Source: Cognatishimia sp. 1_MG-2023
Lineage (GTDB): Bacteria > Pseudomonadota > Alphaproteobacteria > Rhodobacterales > Rhodobacteraceae
Direction of reading: 5' to 3'
Assembly: GCF_030548175.1 (NCBI RefSeq)
Contig: NZ_JAUORX010000004.1
Coordinates: 186,001 to 250,000 of the forward strand
DNA: 64,000 nucleotides
Position numbers and translations under genes: made by a program. The notes below the pieces were generated by a model. It made no database searches, was not told the DNA's origin, and saw only the letters and a program-made list of their open reading frames with translations. This document shows positions 7,915 to 16,719 of this stretch, one piece after another (position 1 is the stretch's first letter; each line of letters opens with the position of its first letter).

Positions 7915-9611
7915 GCAAGGCCCTCGTCAGACAGGGCGTCCAAACGTGGCATCAGGTTCAGCAATTCGCGCGTGTATTCCGTTTTTGGATTGGCAAACAG
8001 CGTCTCTGTGTCCTGTAGTTCAACCACCTTGCCACCCTGCATTACCGCCACGCGGTCACACATTTGGCGAACGACTGGCAAGTCATGGCTGATGAACAGC
8101 ATGGTCAGGCCAAGATGCTCTTGCAGGTCTTTCAGGATATTCAGGATTTGCGCCTGTATAGACACATCCAACGCGCTGGTTGGTTCATCACAAATCAAGA
8201 ACCGAGGCTGCGTGGCCAATGCACGTGCAATGGAAATCCGTTGGCGTTGGCCGCCTGAGAATTCATGCGGGTATTTCAATGCTGCTTCGGCGCCCAGCCC
8301 AACACGTTCCAGCAGTTCAACCACCCGATCTTTGACCGCGCGACCGGTCAAAAGCTTATGATGGCGGATGGGTTCAGCCACGATTTCATCGACTCTAAAC
8401 CGGGGGTTTAGCGATGAATACGGGTCTTGGAAGATCATCTGAATGTCACGCCGAAAGGCATCTACAGCGTCGCGATCTTTGGGGTTGCTGACCAAAGTTC
8501 CGTCAAACGTGACCTCGCCGCCATCCAGTTTGTACAGCCCGCTGATCATCCGCGCGACGGTGGATTTTCCAGAGCCGCTTTCACCAACCACGCCGAAAAC
8601 CTCGCCCGGCATGATGTCAAACGTCACATCCTGTGCGGCGGTGAAATAGGTGGTGCGACCGGGGATCAAGCTGCGCTTTTCAACAAAGCGTTTCGTCAGG
8701 TTGCGCACGCTGACCAACGGGCCATCGGGCACGTCGGTTGCGGGCCAATCACGCGCGAGGTCTTCGATTGCGAACCGCGTTTCACGACCGCCATAGCTGA
8801 CCTGTGGAAAGCGGTGCAGCTTCACCCGAGGGCGCGGAACCGCTGCGATCAAGGACTGGGTGTATTCATGACTTGGCTGGCCCATGACTTGCGCGGTTGG
8901 ACCGCTTTCAACAACGGCCCCTTGGTACATCACCGTCACACGATCCGTCGTATCCGCAATCACGCCCATGTCGTGGGTGATCAGGATCACGCCGACTTGG
9001 CGTTCTTCGGCCAGTTCCTTGATCAGGTCCAAAATCTGCGCCTGAACGGCAACGTCGAGCGCGGTTGTCGGTTCGTCCGCGATGATGACATCGGGTTCAG
9101 AACATAGTGCCAAGGCAATGACCACACGCTGCCGCATCCCGCCGCTGAACTGATGCGGATATTGATCCAAACGCGTTGCGGGATCGGGAATGCCCACGCG
9201 ATCCAATAGGTCAAAGGCCCGCTGATCGGCCTCTGCTTCTGTCACATCAAGATGGGTTAGTATCGTTTCGGTTAGCTGCTGCTTAATGGTGAACAGCGGG
9301 TTGAGCGAGGTCAGCGGATCTTGGAAGATCATGCTGATCTTTTTGCCGCGCAGCTCGCGCATGGCGTCGGCGTCTAGCCCGCTGATCTGTTCACCGCGAA
9401 AATCAATCTCGCCTCCGGCGATCCGGCCCGGACGATCCAACAGCCCCATGACGGCTGCGCCGACGGTAGATTTGCCCGCGCCACTTTCGCCGACTAGCCC
9501 GTGGATTTCTCCCGGTTCAACCGAAAGGTCCGCTTTGTCGACCGCGACATAGGTCTGGCGGCGGGTCGGGAACTCAACGGTCAGACCCTTAATGTCGAGT
9601 AGATGCGTCAT
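7911..9611 (-). CDS. Fused double ATPase of a peptide-type ABC transporter (DppD-DppF fusion)
   Basis: Two complete ATP-binding cassettes lie in one 566-residue chain. Each has a Walker A (GESGAGKST, then GESGSGKST), a signature (FSGGMRQR, then FSGGQRQR) and a Walker B (IADEPTTALD, then ICDEPTSALD). It would power the permeases encoded upstream. The frame runs 16 codons further, but ATG 9611 has GAGGG at a good distance and begins with MTHLLDIKGL, the usual start of such domains. Fusion of the D and F subunits is common in alphaproteobacteria. Confidence 0.92.
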   Translation of the reverse strand: MTHLLDIKGLTVEFPTRRQTYVAVDKADLSVEPGEIHGLVGESGAGKSTVGAAVMGLLDRPGRIAGGEIDFRGEQISGLDADAMRELRGKKISMIFQDPLTSLNPLFTIKQQLTETILTHLDVTEAEADQRAFDLLDRVGIPDPATRLDQYPHQFSGGMRQRVVIALALCSEPDVIIADEPTTALDVAVQAQILDLIKELAEERQVGVILITHDMGVIADTTDRVTVMYQGAVVESGPTAQVMGQPSHEYTQSLIAAVPRPRVKLHRFPQVSYGGRETRFAIEDLARDWPATDVPDGPLVSVRNLTKRFVEKRSLIPGRTTYFTAAQDVTFDIMPGEVFGVVGESGSGKSTVARMISGLYKLDGGEVTFDGTLVSNPKDRDAVDAFRRDIQMIFQDPYSSLNPRFRVDEIVAEPIRHHKLLTGRAVKDRVVELLERVGLGAEAALKYPHEFSGGQRQRISIARALATQPRFLICDEPTSALDVSIQAQILNILKDLQEHLGLTMLFISHDLPVVRQMCDRVAVMQGGKVVELQDTETLFANPKTEYTRELLNLMPRLDALSDEGLA

Positions 9612-9652
9612 TGGACGGCCCTCGCTGTTGACGTCGCCCAAGGGCGTGCCTT

Positions 9653-9681
9653 TTGACAAAGGCGCTCTGCTATCCTTACAG
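9653..9681 (+). promoter_or_regulatory. Candidate promoter for the 59-residue ORF
   Basis: A consensus -35 TTGACA (9653-9658) is followed after 16-17 bases by CTTACAG, a weak -10. It points rightwards, against the transporter operon, and lies about 75 bases before the small reading frame that has a good ribosome site. Confidence 0.35.
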
Positions 9682-9752
9682 TGGTGGGTAAGGTTGCATC
9701 GGAGTAGAGGGTTGGTGCGGCTCGCACTGAACCTTTATGCGGAGGACTTGCC

Positions 9753-9932
9753 ATGTGCATGTCGCTCGAAGCCCTCGTTCTGTTTCTAAATCTCATTGGC
9801 CCAGAGTTGGTGACAAGCACACCCGATTCCATGACAGTGAATGCCACCGAAGGCGTGGTGGTTTGGGAACCTGTGGCGGACCAATGGTGCACGGATGCGC
9901 CGCAAACGCAGTTGGTGAATGAGGACGAATAA
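9753..9932 (+). CDS. Hypothetical small protein (59 residues), opposite strand to the operon
   Basis: This reading frame lies in the 345-base gap between the ABC ATPase and the second permease, on the opposite strand. It has a strong ribosome site (GCGGAGGACTTGCC before ATG) and a TTGACA upstream. The predicted protein begins MCMSLEALVLFLNLIGPELV, a short hydrophobic helix, and ends in an acidic tail (LVNEDE). I do not recognise a family. The strong initiation signals argue for a real gene; the small size and antisense position argue for caution. Confidence 0.45.
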   Translation: MCMSLEALVLFLNLIGPELVTSTPDSMTVNATEGVVVWEPVADQWCTDAPQTQLVNEDE

Positions 9933-9956
9933 GCAATCTGCTCCATGTTAATCACC

Positions 9957-10892
9957 TCAACGCAGTTTGGGGTTCAGCGCATCGCGCAGCCAGTCACCCA
10001 GCATGTTCACTGACAAGGCCAGCGCCAATAGGGTCACGGATGGGAAGAACAAAATCCACCACTCGCCCGAGAACAGATAGCCCTGCCCAATCCGAATAAG
10101 CGTACCTAGCGAGGGCTGCGTCGATGGCGCACCGACGCCAAGGAAGGACAGCGTCGCCTCGGCAATGATCGCCAGCGCGAGCGAGATCGTGGCAATGACC
10201 AAAACCGGTGACAACACGTTCGGCAGGATGTGGCGGAACAAGATCGGAAACGCGCCGCGCCCCATGAGGCGAGCGGCTTGCACGTATTCTTTGTTGCGTT
10301 CCACCAAAGTGGCCCCGCGCACAACGCGTGCGAATTGCACCCAATCGGACAAGCCAATCGCAAGGATCAGCACCCAGATGGCAAGTTGGTCGCGGTATTC
10401 GACCGGGGTGAATCCCTTGGCAACGCCAAAGATCAACATCGCCACTAGGATGGACGGAAAGGTCAGCTGCACATCAGCCACGCGCATAATAATCGTATCG
10501 GTCCAGCCACCGAAGTAGCCAGAAATCAGCCCCATCGTCACGCCAATCACCATGCCCAGCATGACGGCAGCAAAGCCGACAAACAGCGACACGCGCATGC
10601 CATACAGGATGGTGGAATAAACATCGCGCCCTTGATCGTCGGTGCCCATCAAGAACCGCTCACCGGTAAAGTCATTCGGCGTACCGGGAGGCGTAAAGCC
10701 GTTCAGCAAATCAAGGTTCGCCGGATTGAACGGGTTCATTGTGGCGAACAGCGGCGCGAACATGGAGGAGATCACCAAAATCGCAACGATTGCAAAAGAC
10801 ACCATCGCCACCGGGGACCGGCGGAAGTTATAGGCGAAATCGCTATCCCAGAACCGGGCGAAACGGGATTTGGGTTTTGTCACAGTCGTCAT
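9957..10892 (-). CDS. Peptide-type ABC transporter permease (DppC-like)
   Basis: This 311-residue inner-membrane protein has the layout of DppC/OppC: an N-terminal cytoplasmic stretch, a first helix (about 30-52), a large periplasmic loop (with NPFNPANLDLLNG), then five helices. The binding-protein-dependent transport signature lies in the cytoplasmic loop containing EYVQAARLMGRGAFPILFRHILPN. Its start overlaps the stop of the DppB-like gene by four bases (ATGA), so the two permeases are translationally coupled. It would pair with the DppB-like subunit and be driven by the fused ATPase. Confidence 0.93.
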   Translation of the reverse strand: MTTVTKPKSRFARFWDSDFAYNFRRSPVAMVSFAIVAILVISSMFAPLFATMNPFNPANLDLLNGFTPPGTPNDFTGERFLMGTDDQGRDVYSTILYGMRVSLFVGFAAVMLGMVIGVTMGLISGYFGGWTDTIIMRVADVQLTFPSILVAMLIFGVAKGFTPVEYRDQLAIWVLILAIGLSDWVQFARVVRGATLVERNKEYVQAARLMGRGAFPILFRHILPNVLSPVLVIATISLALAIIAEATLSFLGVGAPSTQPSLGTLIRIGQGYLFSGEWWILFFPSVTLLALALSVNMLGDWLRDALNPKLR

Positions 10893-11851
10893 GTGCGCAG
10901 CCTCGGGTCAATTGCGACGTAAAGCAGGTCAACCGCCAAGTTGATCGCGACAAACATCAGGGAAATCAGCATCAGATAGGCGGCCATGACCGGGATATCG
11001 ACGAATTGCACCGCGTTGATGAACAACAGGCCCACACCGGGCCATTGAAAGACGGTTTCAGTGATGATGGCAAAGGCGATGATCGAACCAAGCTGCAGGC
11101 CAGTCACCGTGATCACCGGAACCATGGTATTTTTCAGCGCATGGCGAAAGGTTACGGCACGTTCGGACAAGCCACGCGCACGGGCAAAACGCACGTAATC
11201 TTGGCGCAGCACCTCTAGCATTTCGGACCGCACAAGGCGCATGATTAGGGTCATCTGATAAAGCCCCAATGTGATCGCCGGCAGGATCAAGGCGCGCAGT
11301 CCGCTGCCGGTCAGAAAGCCGGTGGTCCAACCGCCGATTTGGACGGTTTCACCGCGACCAAAGCTGGGGAGCCAGTCAAGCTCTACCGAAAAGACATAGA
11401 TCAGTAGGATACCGATCAAAAACGTGGGCAGCGACACGCCGATCAGGCTGGTGCCCATAATCAGGTTCGCGGCAAATCCATTTCGGCGGATCGCGGTAAA
11501 TACGCCCAGCACAATACCAAGTGACAGGGCAAACAACCCTGACACCGCGGCCAGTTCCAATGTCGCAGGCGCGCGTTCGGCCAAGATGTCGGCCACTGGA
11601 CGGCCTTGTTCGTAAGACACACCAAAATTGCCCTGGGCGGCACTGATGATGAATTTGACGTATTGCACCACAAATGGCTGATCCAGCCCCAGCCGTTCGC
11701 GCAAGCGCTCGACATCTTCTTGAGTGCGTTCTTGGCCCAGCATGTTGTCAATGGGATCACCGATAAAGGTGAACATCGCAAAGGCTACCAGCCCCACAAT
11801 CAGCAGAACCAGAACCGACTGAAACACGCGGCGAATGATATAGGAAAGCAT
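10889..11851 (-). CDS. Peptide-type ABC transporter permease (DppB-like)
   Basis: This 320-residue permease starts with the characteristic MLSYIIRRVFQSVLVLLIVG helix of DppB/OppB proteins, followed by a long periplasmic region and five further helices. The conserved cytoplasmic loop reads EVLRQDYVRFARARGLSERAV and interacts with the ATPase. It lies 75 bases after the binding-protein gene, behind a stable hairpin, and overlaps the DppC-like gene. Confidence 0.93.
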   Translation of the reverse strand: MLSYIIRRVFQSVLVLLIVGLVAFAMFTFIGDPIDNMLGQERTQEDVERLRERLGLDQPFVVQYVKFIISAAQGNFGVSYEQGRPVADILAERAPATLELAAVSGLFALSLGIVLGVFTAIRRNGFAANLIMGTSLIGVSLPTFLIGILLIYVFSVELDWLPSFGRGETVQIGGWTTGFLTGSGLRALILPAITLGLYQMTLIMRLVRSEMLEVLRQDYVRFARARGLSERAVTFRHALKNTMVPVITVTGLQLGSIIAFAIITETVFQWPGVGLLFINAVQFVDIPVMAAYLMLISLMFVAINLAVDLLYVAIDPRLRT

Positions 11852-11862
11852 CGTTTACCCCG

Positions 11863-11895
11863 AAAAGGGGCCCCCGCGCATAAACCGCGCGAGGG
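11863..11895 (-). terminator. Hairpin between binding protein and permease genes
   Basis: On the minus strand 11895-11887 pairs with 11879-11871 (nine pairs, one T-G), and CCCCTTTT follows. Such partial terminators or 3'-protecting hairpins after solute-binding-protein genes usually set a high binding-protein to permease ratio. Confidence 0.6.
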
Positions 11896-11926
11896 CGTTA
11901 TTGGCTTTATTAGAGCCTATTTTAGA

Positions 11927-13492
11927 TCAGTTCACAGTCACCCAACGCAGGATAAAGAAGTTATCCGGACGTTGTGTCAGCGCGATATTGTCCCGCGTAC
12001 CCCAAACCAGTGGCTGAACGTACATCGGCACATAGGCATGCGCGTTTTGGTAGATCGCGGTGACCTCATCAACCATGCCCTGACGCTTTTCTGCATCAAT
12101 CTCGGACTGGATCATTGGCAGTAGTTCATCAACGCGTGCGTCAGAGAAACCGCCAAAGTTCCAAGAGCCCAGTTTCTTTTCTGCATTCGGTGTGGACACC
12201 AAGAAACGCACTGGGTGCTCATGATCGAATGTGCCTGGGGACCAACCTAGTAGGTACATGTCAAAGTTATCGGCACGCAGCTCTGGCCAGTAGTTTTGCA
12301 CAGGCATTGCTTCAAGCTCTGCTGTGATGCCAACACGCGCCAGCATACCGGTGACCGCCTGACAAACTGCTTCGTCGTTTAGGTAGCGGTTGTTTGGGCA
12401 TTTCAGACCGAAAGAGAAGCCATCGGCATAACCGGCCTCTGCAAGCAATGCTTTGGCGCCTTCAACGTCGTATGCTGGACGGTCTGCATTGGCGTCGGAA
12501 TAACCGCTCATCGCTGGGGTGACCAACTGGCTGACGGATTCCGCGCTACCACGCATGATGGTTTTCAATATCGCATCAACGTTGATCGCTTTGGCCACTG
12601 CTTCACGCACACGCACGTCTTGGAACGGGTTAGGTTTGCCCGCCATCGCGCCGTATTTCAGCGTGTCCGCTTCATGGCCGAAGCCCAACATGATCACACG
12701 TGCTTCGACACCGCGAATAACCTTGGTGCCATCCCGTTCGTCAACGCGCGCGGCGTCTTGGATTGGCACAGGGTTGATCATGTCCACGTCACCAGACAAC
12801 AGCGCCGCAACAGAGGTCGCGGGGTTGTCGATTGGCGTAAAGGTCGCCTCGGTGATGTTGTGTTCTGCTTCATCCCACCAGCCGGCGAAAGGCGCCAATG
12901 TGGTGGTCAGACCCGGCTGACGGTCTTTCAACATGAAGGCACCGGTGCCGTTCACATTCAATGTCGCGTAGTTGCCGTTTTCTTTGTCAGGACGGGCAGC
13001 GTTGTTCGCCTCTGTCCAGCCTTTGTCCATGATCATCCAGTTCGCGATGGAACTTGGGAACAATGGGTTTGGCGCAGAGGTCAGGATGTCGACTGTATAG
13101 TCATCAACCACGTTCACGCCAGATACAGGCGCAAACCAGCTGCGGGTGTCGGATGCTTCGGATGACGCACGTTCGTAGCTGAACAGCACGTCTTCGGCGG
13201 TGAAATCAGATCCATCGTGGAACTTAACGCCTTGGCGCAATGTAAAGCGCCAGCCTTCGCCTTCGCCGATTGGTTCCCATGCTGTTGCCAAAGCAGGCTG
13301 AACAGCCATGTCTTTGCCACGGCGCACAAGGCCTTCGTAGACGTTGTTCAAGAAACCCAACACAGGTGCCGAGTTCACGGCATGTGGGTCCATTGTTTGT
13401 GGATCGGTGGTACCAGCCCAGCGGAATGACTCCGCATAAGCCGAGCTGGCGACAGTAAGCGCCAGCGCAGAAATCGCTGCAAATCTAAACAT
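11927..13492 (-). CDS. Peptide-type ABC transporter substrate-binding protein (SBP family 5)
   Basis: This 521-residue exported protein has a typical signal peptide (MFRFAAISALALTVASSAYA, cut after AYA). The family-5 fold follows, with FRWAGTTDPQTMDPHAVN at the mature N-terminus and the conserved VYEGLVRRGKD and GVKFHDGSDFTAEDVLFSYER stretches. It captures peptides or similar solutes in the periplasm for the DppB/DppC-like permeases. GGGGAGCAACT precedes the ATG. It is the first gene of the leftward transporter operon. The ligand cannot be deduced from sequence. Confidence 0.93.
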   Translation of the reverse strand: MFRFAAISALALTVASSAYAESFRWAGTTDPQTMDPHAVNSAPVLGFLNNVYEGLVRRGKDMAVQPALATAWEPIGEGEGWRFTLRQGVKFHDGSDFTAEDVLFSYERASSEASDTRSWFAPVSGVNVVDDYTVDILTSAPNPLFPSSIANWMIMDKGWTEANNAARPDKENGNYATLNVNGTGAFMLKDRQPGLTTTLAPFAGWWDEAEHNITEATFTPIDNPATSVAALLSGDVDMINPVPIQDAARVDERDGTKVIRGVEARVIMLGFGHEADTLKYGAMAGKPNPFQDVRVREAVAKAINVDAILKTIMRGSAESVSQLVTPAMSGYSDANADRPAYDVEGAKALLAEAGYADGFSFGLKCPNNRYLNDEAVCQAVTGMLARVGITAELEAMPVQNYWPELRADNFDMYLLGWSPGTFDHEHPVRFLVSTPNAEKKLGSWNFGGFSDARVDELLPMIQSEIDAEKRQGMVDEVTAIYQNAHAYVPMYVQPLVWGTRDNIALTQRPDNFFILRWVTVN

Positions 13493-13797
13493 AGTTGCTC
13501 CCCAAGTTGTGGAATAAGTCGCCCTCAGATCAACTCTGAAAACAGTGTATTCCCAATCACTTCCGCACGCTCATGGCTAGCAGTCAGTGAGATTGCAATC
13601 GGGGGAAACCCCAGAGAGCCTTCACTTGTTCGAACGCGCGACTTTTCGAATTTAAGAGGGCCAGACTAACAGAGAGTCTGCATTTGCAAAGTGTCGATTT
13701 GACGGAATGGTCAAAATTACTGTGCATTTTCGAACAGTTAAATCTTCCAAAATGGGCACTCCGTATCCGGAATGCCCATGAAACTAGCAATATGCCG
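13493..13797. other. Intergenic region between the two ABC transporter loci
   Basis: This 305-base gap should hold the promoter of the leftward peptide-binding-protein gene on its left side and the terminator of the sugar transporter operon on its right side. A six-pair inverted repeat (13662-13667 with 13675-13680) lies in the middle. I see no convincing reading frame: the 122-residue frame starting at 13684 runs through the ATPase gene in antisense and is discounted. Confidence 0.5.
13747..13777 (-). terminator. Terminator of the sugar ABC transporter operon
   Basis: On the minus strand a ten-pair arm (13777-13768 with 13763-13754, with one mismatch) closes a short loop and is followed by ATTTTGG. 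It lies 20 bases after the ATPase gene stop. The T tract is short, so termination may be partial. Confidence 0.55.
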
Positions 13798-14895
13798 TTA
13801 GTTCAGGCGCTGACCTGTATTCGGCTCAAAGTACGAGACTTTGCTAAAGTCAAAAGCCAGTGGGTGACTCTGCCCTGCCTGCGCATCTGTGTCGGAATGC
13901 AGCCGCGCAGTGACATGCTTGCCACCAAGCTGCATCACCACAAATGTATCGGCCCCAGCGGGCTCCACAATATCAACGTGGCACTCTGCCTTTTGCACAT
14001 ACTGACCAGACCGATAGCCCGGTTCTGCGATGTCTTCGGGCCGCAGACCTAGTACAACGTTTTCCGGCAGATCGCGGTTCTTGGTGTCATGCAACACAAT
14101 CGGTGCGTGACCATCCCGCGCGATTTCAATCTTGGACCCTTCGCCATTGCTTTGCGCTTTGGCGGGGATCAAGTTCATCGCAGGGCTCCCCATAAAATCG
14201 GCCACAAACATATTCGCCGGACGATTATAGATTTCCGCAGGTGTCCCGATTTGCTGGATCACGCCGCCCCTCATAACCACGATCTTGGTCGCCAAGGTCA
14301 TCGCCTCGATCTGATCATGCGTCACATAAACCATCGACGCCCCAAGTGTTTGATGCAGCTTTTTGATCTCTGTCCGCATCTCGACCCGCAGCTTGGCGTC
14401 TAGGTTCGACAAGGGTTCGTCAAACAAGAACAGCTTTGGATCACGCACCAAGGCCCGGCCCATCGCAACCCGCTGACGTTGACCGCCAGACAGCTGCCCC
14501 GGACGGCGTTGCAGCAGTTGCTCCATCTGCAATTGCTTTGCGACTTCGTTCAGTTTGGCCTCTTGGGTGGCCGCATCAACGCCGCGCACTTTCATGCCGA
14601 AGGTGATGTTTTTGGCCACCGTCATTGTTGGGTACAAAGCGTAGGATTGGAACACCATGGCGATGTCACGATCCTTTGGGCTGACATCGGTCATGTCCTG
14701 CCCACCAATATCCAGACGGCCGCTTGTGATCGGCTCTAGCCCAGCGATGCAATTCAGCAAAGTAGATTTACCGCAACCCGAGGGGCCCACCAGCACCAAG
14801 AAGTCACCTGGGTCGATCGAGACATTGATGTCTTTCAGAATCTCAACTGAACCATAATTTTTGTAGAGGTTTTGAATGTTAAGAATGGGGTCCAT
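13798..14895 (-). CDS. Sugar ABC transporter ATP-binding protein (MalK/UgpC family)
   Basis: This 365-residue ATPase has Walker A GPSGCGKST, signature LSGGQRQRVAMGRA and Walker B LFLFDEPLSNLD. A C-terminal TOBE/MOP regulatory domain (after about residue 240) is characteristic of CUT1 carbohydrate importers. It is the last gene of a leftward operon with a binding protein and two permeases, starting 3 bases after the MalG-type permease gene. It powers uptake of the sugar bound by the protein encoded at 16720-17964. Confidence 0.95.
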   Translation of the reverse strand: MDPILNIQNLYKNYGSVEILKDINVSIDPGDFLVLVGPSGCGKSTLLNCIAGLEPITSGRLDIGGQDMTDVSPKDRDIAMVFQSYALYPTMTVAKNITFGMKVRGVDAATQEAKLNEVAKQLQMEQLLQRRPGQLSGGQRQRVAMGRALVRDPKLFLFDEPLSNLDAKLRVEMRTEIKKLHQTLGASMVYVTHDQIEAMTLATKIVVMRGGVIQQIGTPAEIYNRPANMFVADFMGSPAMNLIPAKAQSNGEGSKIEIARDGHAPIVLHDTKNRDLPENVVLGLRPEDIAEPGYRSGQYVQKAECHVDIVEPAGADTFVVMQLGGKHVTARLHSDTDAQAGQSHPLAFDFSKVSYFEPNTGQRLN

Positions 14896-14898
14896 GGG

Positions 14899-15804
14899 TC
14901 AGCCTTTCACGGAGCCAGCGGTCAGGCCGCGGATGAAGTATTTTCCAGCAACGATGTAGACAAACAGCGTCGGCAAGGCGGCGATGATCGCAGCGGCCAT
15001 ATCGACGTTGTATTCTTTGACACCGGTTGTGGAGTTAACGATGTTGTTCAGCGCGACGGTCACGGGCTGCGTGCCTGCCTGACTGAACGAGACACCAAAG
15101 AGGAAGTCGTTCCAGACCTGCGTGAACTGCCAGATCACGGTCACGACAATAATCGGCAAGGACAGCGGCAGAAAGATCGACCAAAAGATGCGAATGAACC
15201 CGGCACCATCTACCTTTGCTGCCTTCACCAAGTCCTGCGGAATAGTGACGTAGTAGTTGCGGAAGAACAGCGTAGTAAATCCGATCCCGTAGATCACGTG
15301 TACAAAGATCAGGCCGGGGATCGACCCTGCCAGACCCATCAAGCCCAGCATCCGCGCCATTGGCAGCAGAACCACCTGAAACGGGATAAAGCAACCAAAC
15401 AGCATCAGGGAGAAGATCAGGTTTGCGCCTTTGAAATTCCACTGCGCGATGACGTAACCGTTCATGGCACCAAGGAAGGTCGATAGCGCAACAGCGGGCA
15501 CAGCCATAAGAACAGAGTTCCAGAAGTATGGCTTTAACCCTTCGCATTGAATGCCGGTACAGGCACCGGACCAAGCGGTGGCCCAGGCATCAAAAGTCAC
15601 ATCCCGTGGCAAGGCCATCAGGCTACCTGTTCTGATCTCTTCCAAGCTTTTCAGCGAGGTTGTGATCATCACATACAGCGGCATGACGTAGTATAGGACA
15701 AACACACCAAGGATCAGGTACAGCCCCCAACGCAGAGCGATTTTGCGCAAGTTAGAGCCTGTTTTTGACGGATTTTGCGGGGTGGTCATCGAAAGATCAG
15801 TCAT
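14899..15804 (-). CDS. Sugar ABC transporter permease (MalG family)
   Basis: This 301-residue inner-membrane subunit of a CUT1 importer has six predicted helices, the first around residues 28-48. The EAA loop reads DLVKAAKVDGAGFIRIFWSIFLPLSLP, the MalG-type coupling segment that docks on the ATPase. The gene overlaps the end of the MalF-type gene by eight bases, so their translation is linked. It resembles the GtsC-type permeases of glucose/mannose systems, consistent with the adjacent binding protein. Confidence 0.93.
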   Translation of the reverse strand: MTDLSMTTPQNPSKTGSNLRKIALRWGLYLILGVFVLYYVMPLYVMITTSLKSLEEIRTGSLMALPRDVTFDAWATAWSGACTGIQCEGLKPYFWNSVLMAVPAVALSTFLGAMNGYVIAQWNFKGANLIFSLMLFGCFIPFQVVLLPMARMLGLMGLAGSIPGLIFVHVIYGIGFTTLFFRNYYVTIPQDLVKAAKVDGAGFIRIFWSIFLPLSLPIIVVTVIWQFTQVWNDFLFGVSFSQAGTQPVTVALNNIVNSTTGVKEYNVDMAAAIIAALPTLFVYIVAGKYFIRGLTAGSVKG

Positions 15805-16669
15805 TTCGTGGCCTCAATTCTGAATAAAGGTATGGCACGACAATCGCGAACACGACGCCCATCATCACCATGGCTGAACTCGCCGCCTGTCCAATGTCTC
15901 CGCGTGAAAACGCCATCGCGTACATGTAGGTCGCAGGCAGGTCCGTGGCATAGCCGGGGCCGCCGCCAGTAAGGGCGATGACAAGGTCAAAGCTCTTGAT
16001 TGCAAGGTGCGCCAGAACGATGAAAGCAGACAAAAAGATCGGTGCCATCGAAGGAATGATAATCGCCGAATAGATACGCCAAGTCGGGATACCATCGACT
16101 TGCGCGGCCTTGATGATTTCTTCGTCAACCGACCGCAGGCCAGCCAAGAACAAGGCCATCACAAAGCCAGAGCTTTGCCAGACGCCGGCCAGAACAACCG
16201 TGTAAATCGCGTAGTCGGGGTTCACGAGCCAGTCGAAGGTAAAGCTTTCAAAGCCCCATCCCCGCACCATCGCTTCGATTCCTAGGCCCGGGTTCAGAAT
16301 CCATTTCCACGCTGTACCAGTGACAATCATCGAAAGCGCCATTGGGTAAAGGTAGATCGTACGAATAACGCCTTCGGTGCGAATTTGTTGATCCAACAGG
16401 ATCGCCAGCAGCAGTCCCAGCACCATCGAGATCACAATAAACAACGCGCCAAACAGCAGCAGGTTGTTCATCGCGGTATCCCAACGAGGTGACGCGAACA
16501 GACGTTCGTATTGAATGATGCCTTCGATTTCATACTTGGGCAGCAATCTTGAACGGGTGAACGACACCCAACCGGTCCATGCGATGAAACCGTAAACAAA
16601 GATCAGAACTGCGATGAAAGAAGGGGCAAGTACCGCTTTGGGCAAGTGGTTTTCCAGCCAGTCAGACAT
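15797..16669 (-). CDS. Sugar ABC transporter permease (MalF family)
   Basis: This 290-residue inner-membrane subunit has the MalF-type first helix around residues 14-33 and an EAA loop EEIIKAAQVDGIPTWRIYSAIIIPSMAP. It is shorter than E. coli MalF, as is normal for CUT1 permeases of this type, and lacks the large periplasmic insertion. It lies about 50 bases downstream of the binding-protein gene and forms the channel with the MalG-type partner. Confidence 0.93.
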   Translation of the reverse strand: MSDWLENHLPKAVLAPSFIAVLIFVYGFIAWTGWVSFTRSRLLPKYEIEGIIQYERLFASPRWDTAMNNLLLFGALFIVISMVLGLLLAILLDQQIRTEGVIRTIYLYPMALSMIVTGTAWKWILNPGLGIEAMVRGWGFESFTFDWLVNPDYAIYTVVLAGVWQSSGFVMALFLAGLRSVDEEIIKAAQVDGIPTWRIYSAIIIPSMAPIFLSAFIVLAHLAIKSFDLVIALTGGGPGYATDLPATYMYAMAFSRGDIGQAASSAMVMMGVVFAIVVPYLYSELRPRND

Positions 16670-16719
16670 GATGTCCTCCAGTGTGTGCTCTGCCCCAATG
16701 CGGGACAGAGCAAGTTCAA

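Noticed and set aside
13684-14052. 122-residue frame on the plus strand
   Set aside because: Most of it is antisense to the sugar-transporter ATPase and it has no ribosome site.
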